This document shows, piece by piece, positions 31,074 to 42,358 of a DNA stretch of 64,000 nucleotides (position 1 is the first letter of the stretch; every line of letters starts with the position of its first letter). Location: assembly GCA_020466095.1 (NCBI GenBank), contig CM035807.1, forward strand, positions 43,684,286 to 43,748,285. The letters run 5' to 3'. Position numbers and translations under genes: made by a program. The notes beneath the pieces were generated by a model. That model saw nothing but the letters and a program-made list of their open reading frames with translations. It was not told the DNA's origin and did no database searches. This DNA is from Chlorops oryzae (Eukaryota > Arthropoda > Insecta > Diptera > Chloropidae).

Positions 31074-31808
31074 GGGGGTCTTCTCATTGAGCAACTTTTT
31101 TTTTCGACTTTTTTTTTTTTGCATTTATTTATAGCTTGGGTAGTTGTGAATATGCCCCTAAAAGGATTTTTTGAAATTCGAAATAGTTTAGAGGATAAAG
31201 CCTTCTTTGTCGAGCAAGATCTGCGCTAAAACGAGTAATTTTTGCGTTGCTTCAAACTTTAAACGCGTTTATCTCGAAACCACGTTTTTCGAACTGGCGG
31301 CCATGATCTCTCCAGTTCATCTGAACCGATTTTCATGAAACAAAGTGGAATCGACGCAGAATTGTCACCACTCTCGGGTGAACCTCGACCATAATTTTAA
31401 AAAATTTTTTACTATTTTTTTTTTTACACTAAACTACAAAAAAAAAGCCCGAAATTGAAATTTTTTTTTGAATGGCCGCCATTTTGTCAAAAAAAATCAC
31501 AAAATTAAGCTTGAGGTTCACCCGAGAATCACATCTATACTGATGATAACCCCGTTTTTTTTTCCATTTCGGACGCTCCGGAGACCCGGAATCGTGGCCG
31601 CCGTGACGACACCTTTTTTTCACCACCAACTTTGAAGTCTCATTACTTTTTGAACAGCCCACGTATCGAGGTAAAAAAAATTTTTTTATTTACTTTGAAC
31701 CTTTTGTAATACAATAAATAAAAAAAATTTTCAATTATTCTTTGCGTTTTCAAATAAGATTTTTTTTAAAAAGGGTCCAAAAAACGGGTTTTCAATGAGA
31801 AGACCCCC
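31074..31808. mobile_element. MITE with TTAA duplication (GGGGGTCTTCTCATTGA ends)
   Basis: GGGGGTCTTCTCATTGA and its complement TCAATGAGAAGACCCCC bound 735 bases, with TTAA on both sides (31070-31073, 31809-31812). The interior is non-coding with mirrored GAGGTTCACCCGAG / CTCGGGTGAACCTC words (31375 and 31513). TTAA targets are used by piggyBac and Kolobok; which one is unresolved. Confidence 0.75.
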
Positions 31809-31826
31809 TTAAGCAGTCAATCAATA

Positions 31827-33372
31827 CACAGAAAAACTTTTGAAGGTTAAAACAGCAAATTTTTTAATCAATATATCAAATTCGTTGTTAAAACTCAGCC
31901 TATCACACTTTTCGTTGTCCCAAACAATTCGTTTGTTTCCGTAAATTAACTGAAGTATTAACACTCAACAAACTTTTTGAACCAAAAATTTGTAATATTA
32001 ACACTCAACGAAATATTATAAAACTTTTTTGGTTATATTAACTAACGAAAGTATTAAAAATCAACCAATTACACTACACCACAAATTTTGAAAAATTCTC
32101 TTATCCTCAACATATTATACATCATTTTTATGTAAAATTTTCCACTGAGTCCAAATATGAAAATAAATTGTTCAAAAGTAGAACAGTTTTTGAGATATTC
32201 CAAAATAACTGTTTTTTCGGTTATAGAAAAAGATAACCTCACTTTGTAAGTCATATCTCCGGTACTTGATAACTTGTTTTTATTTTTTTGAAACCGAATG
32301 AAAGAGAATTAAATGATCTTTTCTATTGTGGAAAAGTTATTTAATTTGCTCAAAAAACCAAAAAAGTAATTCTTATTCAAAGTATATGATTTGTGTAAAT
32401 ATTCGTCATATTTTGCTATTTACCAACTTTCACATAATTTTTTTTTTACAAAAACTAAATTATACTCTAAATTTCGCCTTGCAGATCGATAGCTTGTTTT
32501 GTAGCAAAAAAAATTAGAGTCTTTCGATCAAAATTGGTGGAAAATTGACTGAGTTGTTTGGAATTTACGAAAAAAGACGTTTTTTATTCTTTGAAATATT
32601 ATCAAACTTCTCCTTGATTCACGTGGAAGAATGTTAAGTAAATAAACTAAAAATGTTTTGATGATTTTTTTTTTGCGGTTCGCGTTCTTTTTTGTTTCTC
32701 GGACAAGAAACCAACAAAAACCTACCATCATCGCTTCGTTCCATTACTTTTGGTAGCGCGATTCCATTTTTTTGATCTCTTGATGAAAACGCTCACCATG
32801 TTCTTCACTTTCATCACCATCACTGGTTTCTTGTCCGAGAAACAAAAAATAACAAGGCCACTTCGGTTCTTTCTGGTTCTGATTTGTTGAGAAATATCCA
32901 AGAGTTGATCGTATAAAACCATTTTTTTGAGAGCTCGAAGGGCTACAGAATTATTGGCAGTGAATGTCCGAAAAATAGGTTTGAAAAAGTTGTCGCCTAC
33001 AACGTTATTCGCGACTCCACTTTAACTACACATTATAACAACATAAACATTTGTTTCCTAGTTTTTGATTATTTAGTCTCTTTTTGTATGTAAGTCCGCA
33101 GAAAACAAATGAAAATCGTAGAAAAATATTTGTAGCAGTAATACCACCATTGTTTTACATACAAAACAAACTGTTTTATTAAATGTTAATGTCTTTGGTG
33201 TTCAATATAACAAAACAGCCAAACAAAATTTTGTTTCAAAGTTAATATTACGAGCTTTTCCCAAATAGATATTATGATTTGTTTCAAATTTTCAATTGTG
33301 GAAATTAAAACTCCAAGAATGGAGTTTAACAATCGCTATTAATTGGAATTTTTCGTACTTAGTTTTTATGTG
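31827..33372. mobile_element. TIR element J1 (CACAGAAAAAC ends, TA duplication)
   Basis: CACAGAAAAACTTTT at the left and CTTAGTTTTTATGTG at the right, with TA on both sides (31825-31826, 33373-33374). Arms hold repeated GTATTAACACTCAACAAA and ATTCGTTGTTAAAAC words. A second copy, J2, is at 39833-40513. J1 also contains a protein-coding relic (32680-32925), absent from J2. Confidence 0.75.
32680..32925 (-). pseudogene. Relic of a repeat-borne arthropod protein (SEEHGERFHQ type)
   Basis: A minus-strand frame reads DGDESEEHGERFHQEIKKME, RYQK*WNEAMMVGFCWFLVRE. The SxEHGERFHQDIxxMExRYQGRW ... MxADYCWxLxRD block is recalled from a widespread, uncharacterised family of arthropod repeat proteins; its biochemical role is unknown to me. 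An upstream frame shows LRALKKMVLYDQLLDISQQI. There is one stop and frame changes. Its place inside J1 may mean J elements derive from an autonomous element coding for it, or that it was captured. Confidence 0.5.
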
Positions 33373-33374
33373 TA

Positions 33375-33732
33375 TAAACTGGACCTAACCCGAGTTGCTG
33401 GTAGTGATTTTGGGGCCTGTTTATTTTTAATGTATTTACTGTGTCGATAATTGTATGGTCAGGATAGCCTGAATTTCACAGCGTTAATTGCTCTTAATCT
33501 TCAAAATATTATTTTCCTGTCACATAAATACTTGCAGATAGCAAAAAAAAAATTTATTTCAAAATCCATAATAATGGGCCATACGGCATCATTACGTGTT
33601 AGATTGTTAACAAATGCGGATACTCAAGAAAATGGCCTCTAAATATCTATGAAACCATAAGAGATAAGGACGCAGGGATACCACAGATGTATTGATATAA
33701 AAATATCACCCCGAAAAACGGTCTCATCTAAT
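33375..33732. other. Unassigned
   Basis: Nothing recognised between J1 and Helitron B3. Confidence 0.4.
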
Positions 33733-34595
33733 TATACCCGACACACTCTGTGTCGAGGGTATATTGCGTTTGTGTGGTTGTGTGTAACACCCAGAACCAG
33801 TCGAGATAGACCATACAAAATGTATATAGAAATGATCAGCGTCACCAGGAGATTCGATTTAGACATGTCCGTCCGTCTGTCCGTCTGTCCGTCTGTTTGT
33901 ATACAGTTATCTTATCGAAGAAGTTGAGCTATCTTGACAAAATTTGGTATGCGTGCTCACGGGGACATGAGTAAGAACAAGTTCGAGAATGGACCCGATC
34001 GGACCATTTTTAGGGGACCTCTAGTACTAGGGTCTGTTACGAAAATCACAAAAACTGCTCTAAACTCGAAGTTTTTCAACATATTTTGATGAAATTTGAT
34101 ATTTGAACATGTTTCAAGGCAAGTAATACGATTTCTAAAAATTTTAAAAGTGGGCGTGGCAGAAGGGCGTTTTTCGAAAATTGTCCCCTACACCCGAACT
34201 TCAAATGGGACTTGAACGAAAGTTGGCACTTATGCTTCTTTTGTAGCCATAAACATTCTCCCAAAAAATTTCCTAGATCGGTCCATTATTAAGGGTACCT
34301 CCAGTACTAGGGTCTGTCACAAAAATCTCAAAACTGCCTCAAAATCGGACCTTTTCCAAATATTTCAATGAAACTTAGGATTTGAGCGTATATCGAAGCC
34401 TCCGATTAGAATTCCGAAAAATAGGAAAAGTGGGCGTGGCAGAGGGGCAGTTTTCATAAAGAAATATAACAAATGTCGGTGTATTGGGCCCCCATATGGC
34501 CTTAAACACCTCTTGATATTAAACATTATTTGAACACGTGTGTCTGTGTCGGGTATTCTATTGTCAGGCTCGCCTGACTATAAAACCCTTACTTG
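33733..34595 (+). mobile_element. Helitron family B copy (B3), complete
   Basis: Starts TATACCCGACACACTCTGTG (5' stem-loop), has core GAAATGATCAGCGTCACCAG and (GTCY)n at 33866-33895, and ends with hairpin GTCAGGCTCGCCTGAC then TATAAAACCCTTACTTG. It is the best reference for family B in this window. Two repeated blocks with TAGTACTAGGGTCTGT and GTGGGCGTGGCAGA-like text occur in the body. Non-coding. Confidence 0.82.
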
Positions 34596-35066
34596 TTTTT
34601 GTTTATTTTGCCGTATCATAAGAAACAAGTAAGTATGTTATAAACACGTGAGCCTGACAATAAAATACCCGACACAGAATAACATATTTAAATAAAACAA
34701 GTTTACAAATGGTATTAAACTTTTGGATTTGAGAAACTGACAGTTGTTTTTGACGTAATTAGTGTGCTAAACTCAAATATTGCAACGGTTTTTTTAAGAT
34801 TTGCCGTAGATTCGGAGATATGGACCAAAAACCGTTATATAGGACATTGACTCACATAACAATCTGTTACTTTGTTGTTTATCAACCGATTTTAATTTTT
34901 TTTTACGTCTAGAAAAAATTCAAAAAAATGTTCTTTCCAGAATTATAAACAGTTTGCTGAAACTTTTTTACTTTATTGGAATTTTTCTAATGACAAAGTG
35001 AATTTGAACTTTTTCCAAAGTTTTCAACTTTGGGGCCATTTTATTCCGATTTGTTCCACTACAAAG

Positions 35067-36531
35067 CATACCTGTGTAATACTAAGTAGTAATTGTACTA
35101 TTACGTACTTAATTCCTTTAATATTTTGTATTGAAGTACTAAGTATATACTAAGTACTTTGAGAATTTTCAAGTACAAGTACAAAAACTTGAAAAATATT
35201 TCAAATATTAGCAATTACTTCAAAGTAATTGAAAAGAATTGAAAAGAATTGAAAAGAATTGAAAAATTTTCAATTCTTTTCAATTACTTTTGAGTTTGAG
35301 ATTATTTTAAGAAAATTTTTCTAATAAAATGATGGATAATTTGATAATAATAATAATAATTATTTTATTTACTTTATGGTTTAAGAATAAACAAAACAAA
35401 AGAAATGGAAATTCAACAAAAAATTAACAAAAATTCAGCAAAATACGAATTATTTACAACCATTCCCCGTTGGCTTTCATTAAAACAAACTTTTCAAAAG
35501 AAAAGTCTGTCAATGCACTTCGTCTTGGGCTGTTTACTATCCCCGCAAACGAAAAGAGACGTTCAACTGGTGCCGATGATGGCAGTGGCATGCTAAATTT
35601 AACAAATGCCTCCTTTAGCAATGGATATCGGGCCCAGTTACAATCAGTCATTGATTGGTCATTCAAATAACTGTAATACTGGTTTGCTAACGCAGCTTTC
35701 ACATCCTCACTATGTGGAGCTTACCGGCACGTTTGAAGTCGTACTTTGATCTTTGCCTTGGAGGACAACGAACATTTTCAGAAATTGATTCTAAAGTTTG
35801 GGTGTCCTTCGCTAGGGTCCTGTAAATAGTTTGAATCACCCTGCTGTTGACGATTTCCTCCGTCAAATCCGGATGTCTGTCTTGCAACGCCTCGATCCAG
35901 TCAGTCTTCACATCCGGAGTCAATACAGCTGCTGCTATAGCAATATCCGGATCATTCACTAAACACGATCCACTAAAAGCGCAACGGAAGGAACGACAGA
36001 AGAATCATTCACTAAACACGATCCGGTTTTATTTAATATGAAAACTAATTGCCCAGTTTTGTCCTTATTGATTTCGTTCCGTCTTTCTCGATTGGTTTTT
36101 ATAGAATTTTTGTTAATTTTTTGTTACATTTTTGGTTAGTTTTTTTTTTTTTTTGTTGAATTTCCATTTCTTATGTTTTGTTTTTTCTTAAACCATAAAG
36201 TAAATAAAATAATTATTATTATTATTATCAAATTATCCATCATTTTGGGGAAAATTTTTCTTAAAATAATCTCAAACTCAAAATTAATTGAAAAGAATTA
36301 AAAAGAATTGAAAACTTGGTTCAAGTACATTTTTCAATTCTTTTCATTTCTTTTCAATTCTTTTCAATTACTTTGAAGTAATTGCTAATATTTCAAATAT
36401 TTTTCAAGTATTTGTACTTGTAATTGTATTTGTACTTCAAAAACTAAGAAACGCCAGTATAAGTAGCAGTACAATTCTTTTAAAATATACTTGTAATGAG
36501 TCGTACTTGTACTTGATTTTACTTAGGTCTG
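35067..36531 (-). mobile_element. hAT element N with 8-bp target duplication
   Basis: Termini CATACCTGTGTAA / the complement of TTACTTAGGTCTG, flanked by a perfect 8-bp CTACAAAG (35059-35066, 36532-36539). Mirrored arms of about 350 bases contain AGTACTTGTACTT and TTGAAAAGAATTG word runs and an AATAATAATAAT tract. The centre keeps a piece of transposase. A 20-base segment ATCATTCACTAAACACGATC is duplicated at 35949 and 36003. Confidence 0.85.
35454..35959 (-). pseudogene. hAT transposase C-terminal dimerisation region
   Basis: Two overlapping minus-strand frames carry TDWIEALQDRHPDLTEEIVN, then WARYPLLKEAFVKFSMPLPS, SAPVERLFSFAGIV and FEKFVLMKANGEWL. W..YP.L...A...L..P.SSAPVERLFS.AG is the hAT C-terminal block used for dimerisation and contains the last catalytic acidic residue region. 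A frameshift near 35700 and loss of the N-terminal two thirds make it a relic. Confidence 0.8.
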
Positions 36532-37200
36532 CTACAAAGCCTTCACATCGGCATTATTTAAGAAAGAACATTCAATTTCCAAGAAAATGACGTATCGGTC
36601 TTAAATTTTTTAAATAAAATTAAAAATTAAAATTTAAAATTTTAATCGGAGGCTTAATTATATGCTCAAATTCAAAACTTCATTCAAATATTTCAAAGAA
36701 GTCCGATATTGGGGCAGTTTTGGGATTTTTGTGTCAGACCCTAGTACTGGAGGTACCCTTAATAATAAACCGAGTTTTCGAAAAACGCCCTTCTGCCACG
36801 CCCACTTTTCCAATTTTTAGAAATCACATTAGTTTCCCTTAAACATGTTCAAACATAAAATTGCATAAAAATATCCAAAAAAAACTCCGGTTCGAGAGCA
36901 GTTTGTGGGATTTTATAACAGACCCCCGTACTTGAGGTACCCCTAAAAATGGTCCGATCGGGTGTATTCTTGAACTTGTTCATACTTATGTCCCCGTGAG
37001 CACGCATACCGAATGCATTTAAGGTAGCTCAACTCCTTCGATAAGAAAACTGTTAACAGATAGACAGACAGGCAGAGACGGATGGACATGTCAAAATCGA
37101 ATCTTTTGGTGACTCTGATCATTTCTATACATATATAAATTTGTGTTACACACAACCATACAAACGTAATATACCCTCGACACAGAGTGTGTCGAGTATA

Positions 37201-37898
37201 AAAAAGTAGAGAATGGATCGATCCCCCTTAAGACCATAAACTGGTATGACCACTTTCTCCTCATGAATCTTTTAACATTAAAGGCTTTAATCACGCTCTC
37301 AAAAGACAATTAAAATTAAAAACAAAAATTTGTCCTCTGCTAGCGGTCTTACTCAATCACTGGACAGAGGTTGTTGTCTTAAACTTACAGAGTTGAAATT
37401 GTTTTCATTTAAGTGGAGTGTCTCTTATTATCGTAGAAAATGAAAATGGGAATATAATAGCATTTCCACTCGACCCTCACGGTTGTTCATACTTAAGTGC
37501 ATATATTATACACCTTGTGCGAAACAATCTGCTTCACAAGGTTGTAAGTGCAAACATATGTATGAACCCTTAAAGGGTGGTTGTTCGGCAATGGCAAATC
37601 CCTCATGACAATAAGGAAATGAAACATTTCAAGCGGGCCTCGCGCAATAGTAAACAACAAATTGATTGTGGAATATAGGGTGGTTACACGCTTAATAGAG
37701 TCCTGGTTGTTTGCGTTCTACTTGTTCCCATCATTTTGGAGCTCTTGCAATGCATTAATTTGTTTTTATTTTTAAATCTATGTTTGACAGTAAAACAGTG
37801 GTTCAGGTTTCTTTTCGACAGCATAAAAATATTGTGCAAACAGATTAAGAACACAGCGCTCGAATTTTATACTTTTTCTCCGACAACATGGAGACATT
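37201..37898. other. Unassigned
   Basis: No coding or repeat structure recognised. Confidence 0.4.
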
Positions 37899-38071
37899 TG
37901 CACAGAGAAAACGATACCACATAAAATGGAAGAAAAACAATAAGATTTCTCTATGGTTTTTATCCAAGAAGATTGTCTTATTGAAACCATAGAGAAAAAC
38001 TTATTGTTTATTTTAACGAAAAATTGAACGAAAAGTCAAGAAGATCACTCATCATTTTGATATGAGTTCTT

Positions 38072-38144
38072 GTAAAAAAACCAGGTCGGCGGGTTCGATC
38101 CCTGCTCCAGGAAGCGTCGTTTTTTTTTTTTTTTTTTTTTTTTT
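38072..38144 (+). other. Half tRNA-like module plus T25 tract in K
   Basis: GGCGGGTTCGATCCCTGCTC is a good B box followed by AGGAAGCGTCG and about 25 T's. The A-box half is missing: the upstream sequence is already arm-word sequence. Confidence 0.55.
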
Positions 38145-38402
38145 GGAAAAGTAGATAATTTAACATTTACATTATTTGGAAAACAGAGAAATAAAAGATT
38201 TTACCAAAGTTTTTATGCTAAAAAAATTAAAAAAAAGATTCTATAGGAATTTCTTGAAAGAGCTTATGCGTGACGTTTCGGAAAGGCCCGACGAAAGCAA
38301 CTTGTTTTTATTGGTTCGTGTCCAACTTACTTTCTGCTCCCCGTATTTTTCCCCTCGAAATTTACTTGCCTGTTTTATCCTCAATTTTTACACAACTACT
38401 TT

Positions 38403-38480
38403 GGCCTGCGGCGGGGTTCGAACTCGGACCTTCCAGATTACATGTCTAGCACACTTCAACTACGCCATCGCGAGATATGA
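38403..38480 (-). other. tRNA-like module in K, convergent
   Basis: On the minus strand ATGGCGTAGTTGAAGTGTGC (A-box-like) and CCGAGTTCGAACCCCGCC (B box). It faces the half module at 38072, the same convergent layout as D, Q and M. Confidence 0.6.
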
Positions 38481-38926
38481 TTTCAGCTTGCTAGATTGAT
38501 TATATCAATGTGTGTGCAAAAAAAAAACTGGTGTCTTTTTAAACTATGGAATGAATACGGAATTCATATACTTTTTTAAATCAATAAGTCTTGCTTTTTA
38601 TATTAAAAAGGCTTCTTCTTAAAGCGATAAGGATAACTTATCAAAAGGTCACTTTTATAAGAATGTCACATAGTTTGATTGATATGCTCACCTTATTATT
38701 TGAATATATCAAGAAGTTTTCCATATTCTTCAACAGAAATAATGAGATATTCACATTAAATATATGAGGATATCTATTAAAATGTTTCAATAAGATTTTC
38801 TCTATGCATTCAAAGAGATTTCTCTACGGAAAAAGCACATCGTTCATATAGTTTAAGAAGATTTCTCTATAAAATCGCTCAATAAGGGGATCTTATTGAT
38901 TTTATGTGGTCATATTTTTCTGTGTG

Positions 38927-39570
38927 TGTGGTAAACATAATTGGGGGCGCTGAATTCAGTCCCATCAACAATTCTTTTTAGAATGCTTCTAGTTTTTATG
39001 GTATCGCGGTTTAAAAATTATGACTAACTTTATGTTGTTATATTTTTATGACAGAATAATGATGATTACGTTAAGTAATTACTTTCATGTAGTAGAACTC
39101 CTGTGCATTAAATTTGTACCTTTATGAATATAGAAGTCCTGGGCTGCGCAATAATAGTTAGAAACAAAATTACCATTTTCCTCATTCTTTAATTCGGGCT
39201 TTGAATTGCTAAGCTAAGTGTCACGGCCGTATATGGAGAGAATTAATTCCATTATCCGCAGCTAAATTCATACGAAGTCGATTTTTGAAATTGAAATTAA
39301 ATTGAAATTGAAATTGATGATGTTTTTGGAATAACCGAACAAACGGAAATTACATTCATTTCAAACGTCTCAAAGTTTTCCAAATTAAAAATTTGAGACG
39401 TTTGAAATGAATGTTATTTGCGTTTGCCCAAAACTAAATTTCGCTTAATTTGTATACAATTGATATTTAAGTCGGGTTAAATAACTATTTTCGTTTCAAA
39501 CGAGGCACTACTAGTATAATTAAGTTCATTAAAATTACATGACGTCTTTGAACTTACATCAGATAATTAT
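38927..39570. other. Unassigned, contains a strong hairpin
   Basis: No genes seen; see the 23-base stem at 39352-39414 and a short GAAATT tandem at 39286-39315. Confidence 0.4.
39352..39414. repeat. Perfect 23-bp stem hairpin
   Basis: ACATTCATTTCAAACGTCTC plus AAA pairs perfectly with its complement 17 bases later; loop GTTTTCCAAATTAAAAA. The stem extends imperfectly outwards. It may be the core of a tiny MITE or an RNA hairpin. Confidence 0.7.
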
Positions 39571-39832
39571 TGAAATCTATAGAAATGATCAGCGTCAGCA
39601 GTATTTTCGATTTAGACATGTCCGGCCGGTTGTCCGCATACAGATTTATTCGCGAAAAAGTCCAGCTTTGTTGACGAAATCCGGTATGCGTATTTACGCG
39701 GACATGGGTAAGAACTAGTTCGAGAATAAACCAGATCAGGATATTTCAAAGTTTACCTCCAGTACTATCGTCTGTTATAAAAATCGCAAAAACCGCTCTA
39801 AAACGTAGCCTTTCCAAGATATTTTGATATTC

Positions 39833-40513
39833 ACACGTTAATACAACCAATTTTTTTTAATAAATATTATAAATTCGTTGTTAAAACTCCGCCTATTAAA
39901 CTTTTCGTTGTTCCAAGCAATTCATTTGTTTGCGACACTTAATAGAAGTATTAACACTCAACAAACTTTTTCAACCAACGAATTGTAGTAGTAACAAGCA
40001 AAAGTATTAACATTTAACGAAATATTTCGAACATTTTTTGGTTAAAAGTCGAAAGTTTTAAATTTCAAGCAATTGTATTAAATAAATAAAAACGAAAAAC
40101 TGCCTCATCTATATATTCCATAATAAAAATTGGAGTCATAGAGTCAGTTTACGGAAAATAATTATACATTATAACATCATAAACTTATGTTAGCTAATTT
40201 TTGATTACTTTCTCTCTTCTTGTATGTAAATCCGCATTAAGCTAATGAGAGTTTTAGAAAAATATTTATATGCACTAATACCTTCATTAATTGATATGAT
40301 AAAACAGTCAGTCAACGTTTTGTTAATCACTAATACTTCCGTTGTTTGACATAACAAAACAGTCAAACAAAACTTTGTTTAAAAAATAATATTACGAACT
40401 TTGCCCAAATTTTGTGATTTGTTTAAAATTTTTAATTGTGGAAAATAAAATGCCAATGAATCGAGTTTAACAATCGCCATTAATTGGAATTTTTCGAAGT
40501 CAGTTTTTCTGTG
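39833..40513. mobile_element. TIR element J2, short copy
   Basis: Shares with J1 the arm text AAATTCGTTGTTAAAACTC and GTATTAACACTCAACAAAC and the right end CAGTTTTTCTGTG, followed by AT. The left end CACACGTTAATAC is diverged. It lacks the protein relic seen in J1. Confidence 0.65.
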
Positions 40514-40638
40514 ATGTATTTCCAAACATAAGTAAAGTTGGCGTGGCAGAAAGGTGTTTTTCTTTATATTTCTTTTACACCCGAAATTAAGATGTGACTT
40601 GAATGAAAGTTAGCATGTAAGCTTCCTCCATAGCACTG

Positions 40639-42000
40639 GTCGGCAAAGAAAGGAAAAGTTCATTACCAAAGCCTTTGTTATGTGATTTAAGCAAACTTTA
40701 GGGCCAATTTAACAAAGCTATTTAAAAATAGTTAAACTGAAAAAACTGTCAAATACCATACAAAAATATTTGAATTCTATTACTATGCTGAATCCAAAAC
40801 TGTTTTGAAATTATTTCTATGACGTCTAGTTTTTGAGATATACTTACCCAGTTGTACAAAACATTCGCTTGCGATTCGAAAGCGAACGTTAACGTGAACT
40901 TTAAGCGAACAAAACGTTCGCTTTCGAATTCGGGAATAGTTCGCTGGCACACACTTTGTCGCTCAGTTATTGGCAGCAAATTGTTCGTTAACGAACTCGC
41001 GCTGACTTTCGCTTTCGGATGATTTTGCGAAGGTTGGACGTGTTTCATTTTCAAGTTGTTCCTATAGGCAAAATGAGTTAACTACATTTTTGTTTTGATT
41101 TCTGTTTTATTTTATTGAAAATTTATGAAGGTCCAAGTGCTTTATTACATAGAGATGCTCATTTTTATATTTCTAAAAAGCTTATAAATTATATGTTATA
41201 AATTATGAATAACATTCTGTGTATCACTGCACAATAAAATAAGTGCATAGTACCTTAGACTTCTTTCCATGCTTCTTAAGAAATTTCCGCACATTCTGAA
41301 AATTTCTAAAGTTCGGTTTTTTCAAACACTTTTTAATCGGGTAGAGGCATAAACATGAGAGGGAGAGAGCATGAAAACCCGCATGAATACAAAAAATGTC
41401 ACAAAAAATGAGAGAGAGACAGAGAATGAAGTTCGCTGTTTCTTCGCCTGAGTGATCGTTGGGCGGCTAAAATTAAAATACCAGGTTCGCGTTTCCTTCG
41501 TCTGGGCGAAGATTTGGTGAACTTGTGTAAAATTGAAGTTCGCTTTTGATTCGTCTAAGAGAACCTTGGCCCGCACGCGAATCTCTGGTCAACTGGGATA
41601 GATCAAACTAATATACCGCAGTATTGTGCGGCCTAAACAAAAAAAAAAAGGATCTACAAAAAAGTCCCGAACGATATATGTCTATCTCTTGGATTTAACC
41701 CACAAAAACCATCTTTTCTATTCTTCATTAAATAAGAACTTGAGAGAGTAGGGAAAGAGGTGGAAAGAGAGGGAAGTGGTGCGTAAGAGTGGGGGAATAA
41801 GAAAGTGATAATAAGGAAGGGAAAGGAAAAGGTATAGTGTGATGGACTTGAGTGCGTAGGAGGAAGAGGGGTTGAGCTTAGGAGAGGGATAGCCAAACCG
41901 AAATATTTAATGGCAAAAACTAGACCTGCTACATAAATTCTGCTTGCTTATTTGGATTTAGCACTTCGATTCGTGTCATTTCCACGTATTCATTGTTCGG
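40639..42000. repeat. Insert with CGAACGTTCGCTT words and a purine-rich tract
   Basis: 40860-41050 and 41430-41580 carry AAGCGAAC/GTTCGCTT words on both strands, the look of word-array arms. 41735-41885 is a G+A-rich run (GAGAGAGTAGGGAAAGAGG and similar). CACTGGTCGGCAAAG at 40635 resembles a hAT end but has no partner, so no element boundaries are claimed. Confidence 0.45.
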
Positions 42001-42358
42001 CTTAAAATTTCGTTCGAAAAATTTTATTGATTGGTTCATTATTAAGGGTACCTCCAGTACTAGGGTCTGTCACTAATACCCCAAAACCGACCCAAAATCG
42101 AAGCTTTTCCAAATATTTCAATAAAATTTTGAATTTCAGCTTATTTGTAGGCCTCCGATTTACCCGAATTGGAAAAGCCGGCGTGGCAAGAGGGCAGTAT
42201 TGATAAGCAAATTGAACAAAAATCAAAATATGAGGCCCTAAATGGCCCCAAAGTCTCAAGAATACTTTGTCTTATTGGTTGGGTAATGTTTAAAAAAATG
42301 TACAGTTTCTTCAGTCCGGTATAGTTTGGTCGGGCTCGTATGACTATAAGACCCTTAT

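Larger units (their letters stand above)
34626..37200 (-). mobile_element. Helitron family B copy (B4), interrupted
   Basis: The 3' end CAAGTAAGTATGTTATAAAC with the hairpin remnant is at 34626-34700; the rest resumes at about 36641 (AATCGGAGGCTTAATTATAT) and ends CACAGAGTGTGTCGAGTATA at 37200. Between them lie unassigned DNA (34701-35066, 36532-36640) and hAT element N. Confidence 0.75.
37901..38924. mobile_element. TIR element K (CACAGARAAA ends, TG duplication)
   Basis: CACAGAGAAAACG at the left and ATATTTTTCTGTG at the right, with TG on both sides (37899-37900, 38925-38926). The next bases mirror as well (ACCACATAAAAT / ATTTTATGTGGT). Arms are saturated with AATAAGATTTCTCTATGG words. The core holds a plus-strand B-box module + T25 tract and a minus-strand module (38403-38480). 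Confidence 0.85.
39571..42358 (+). mobile_element. Helitron family B copy (B5), interrupted twice
   Basis: Body segments 39571-39832, 40514-40638 and 42001-42358 follow B3 in order and end GTCGGGCTCGTATGACTATAAGACCC. The 5' tip is missing. J2 interrupts it first; a second unassigned insert of about 1.36 kb follows. Confidence 0.65.

Noticed and set aside
40635..41590. Second hAT element starting CACTGGTCGGCAAAG
   Set aside because: No matching inverted end or 8-bp duplication could be found, so only the word array is reported.
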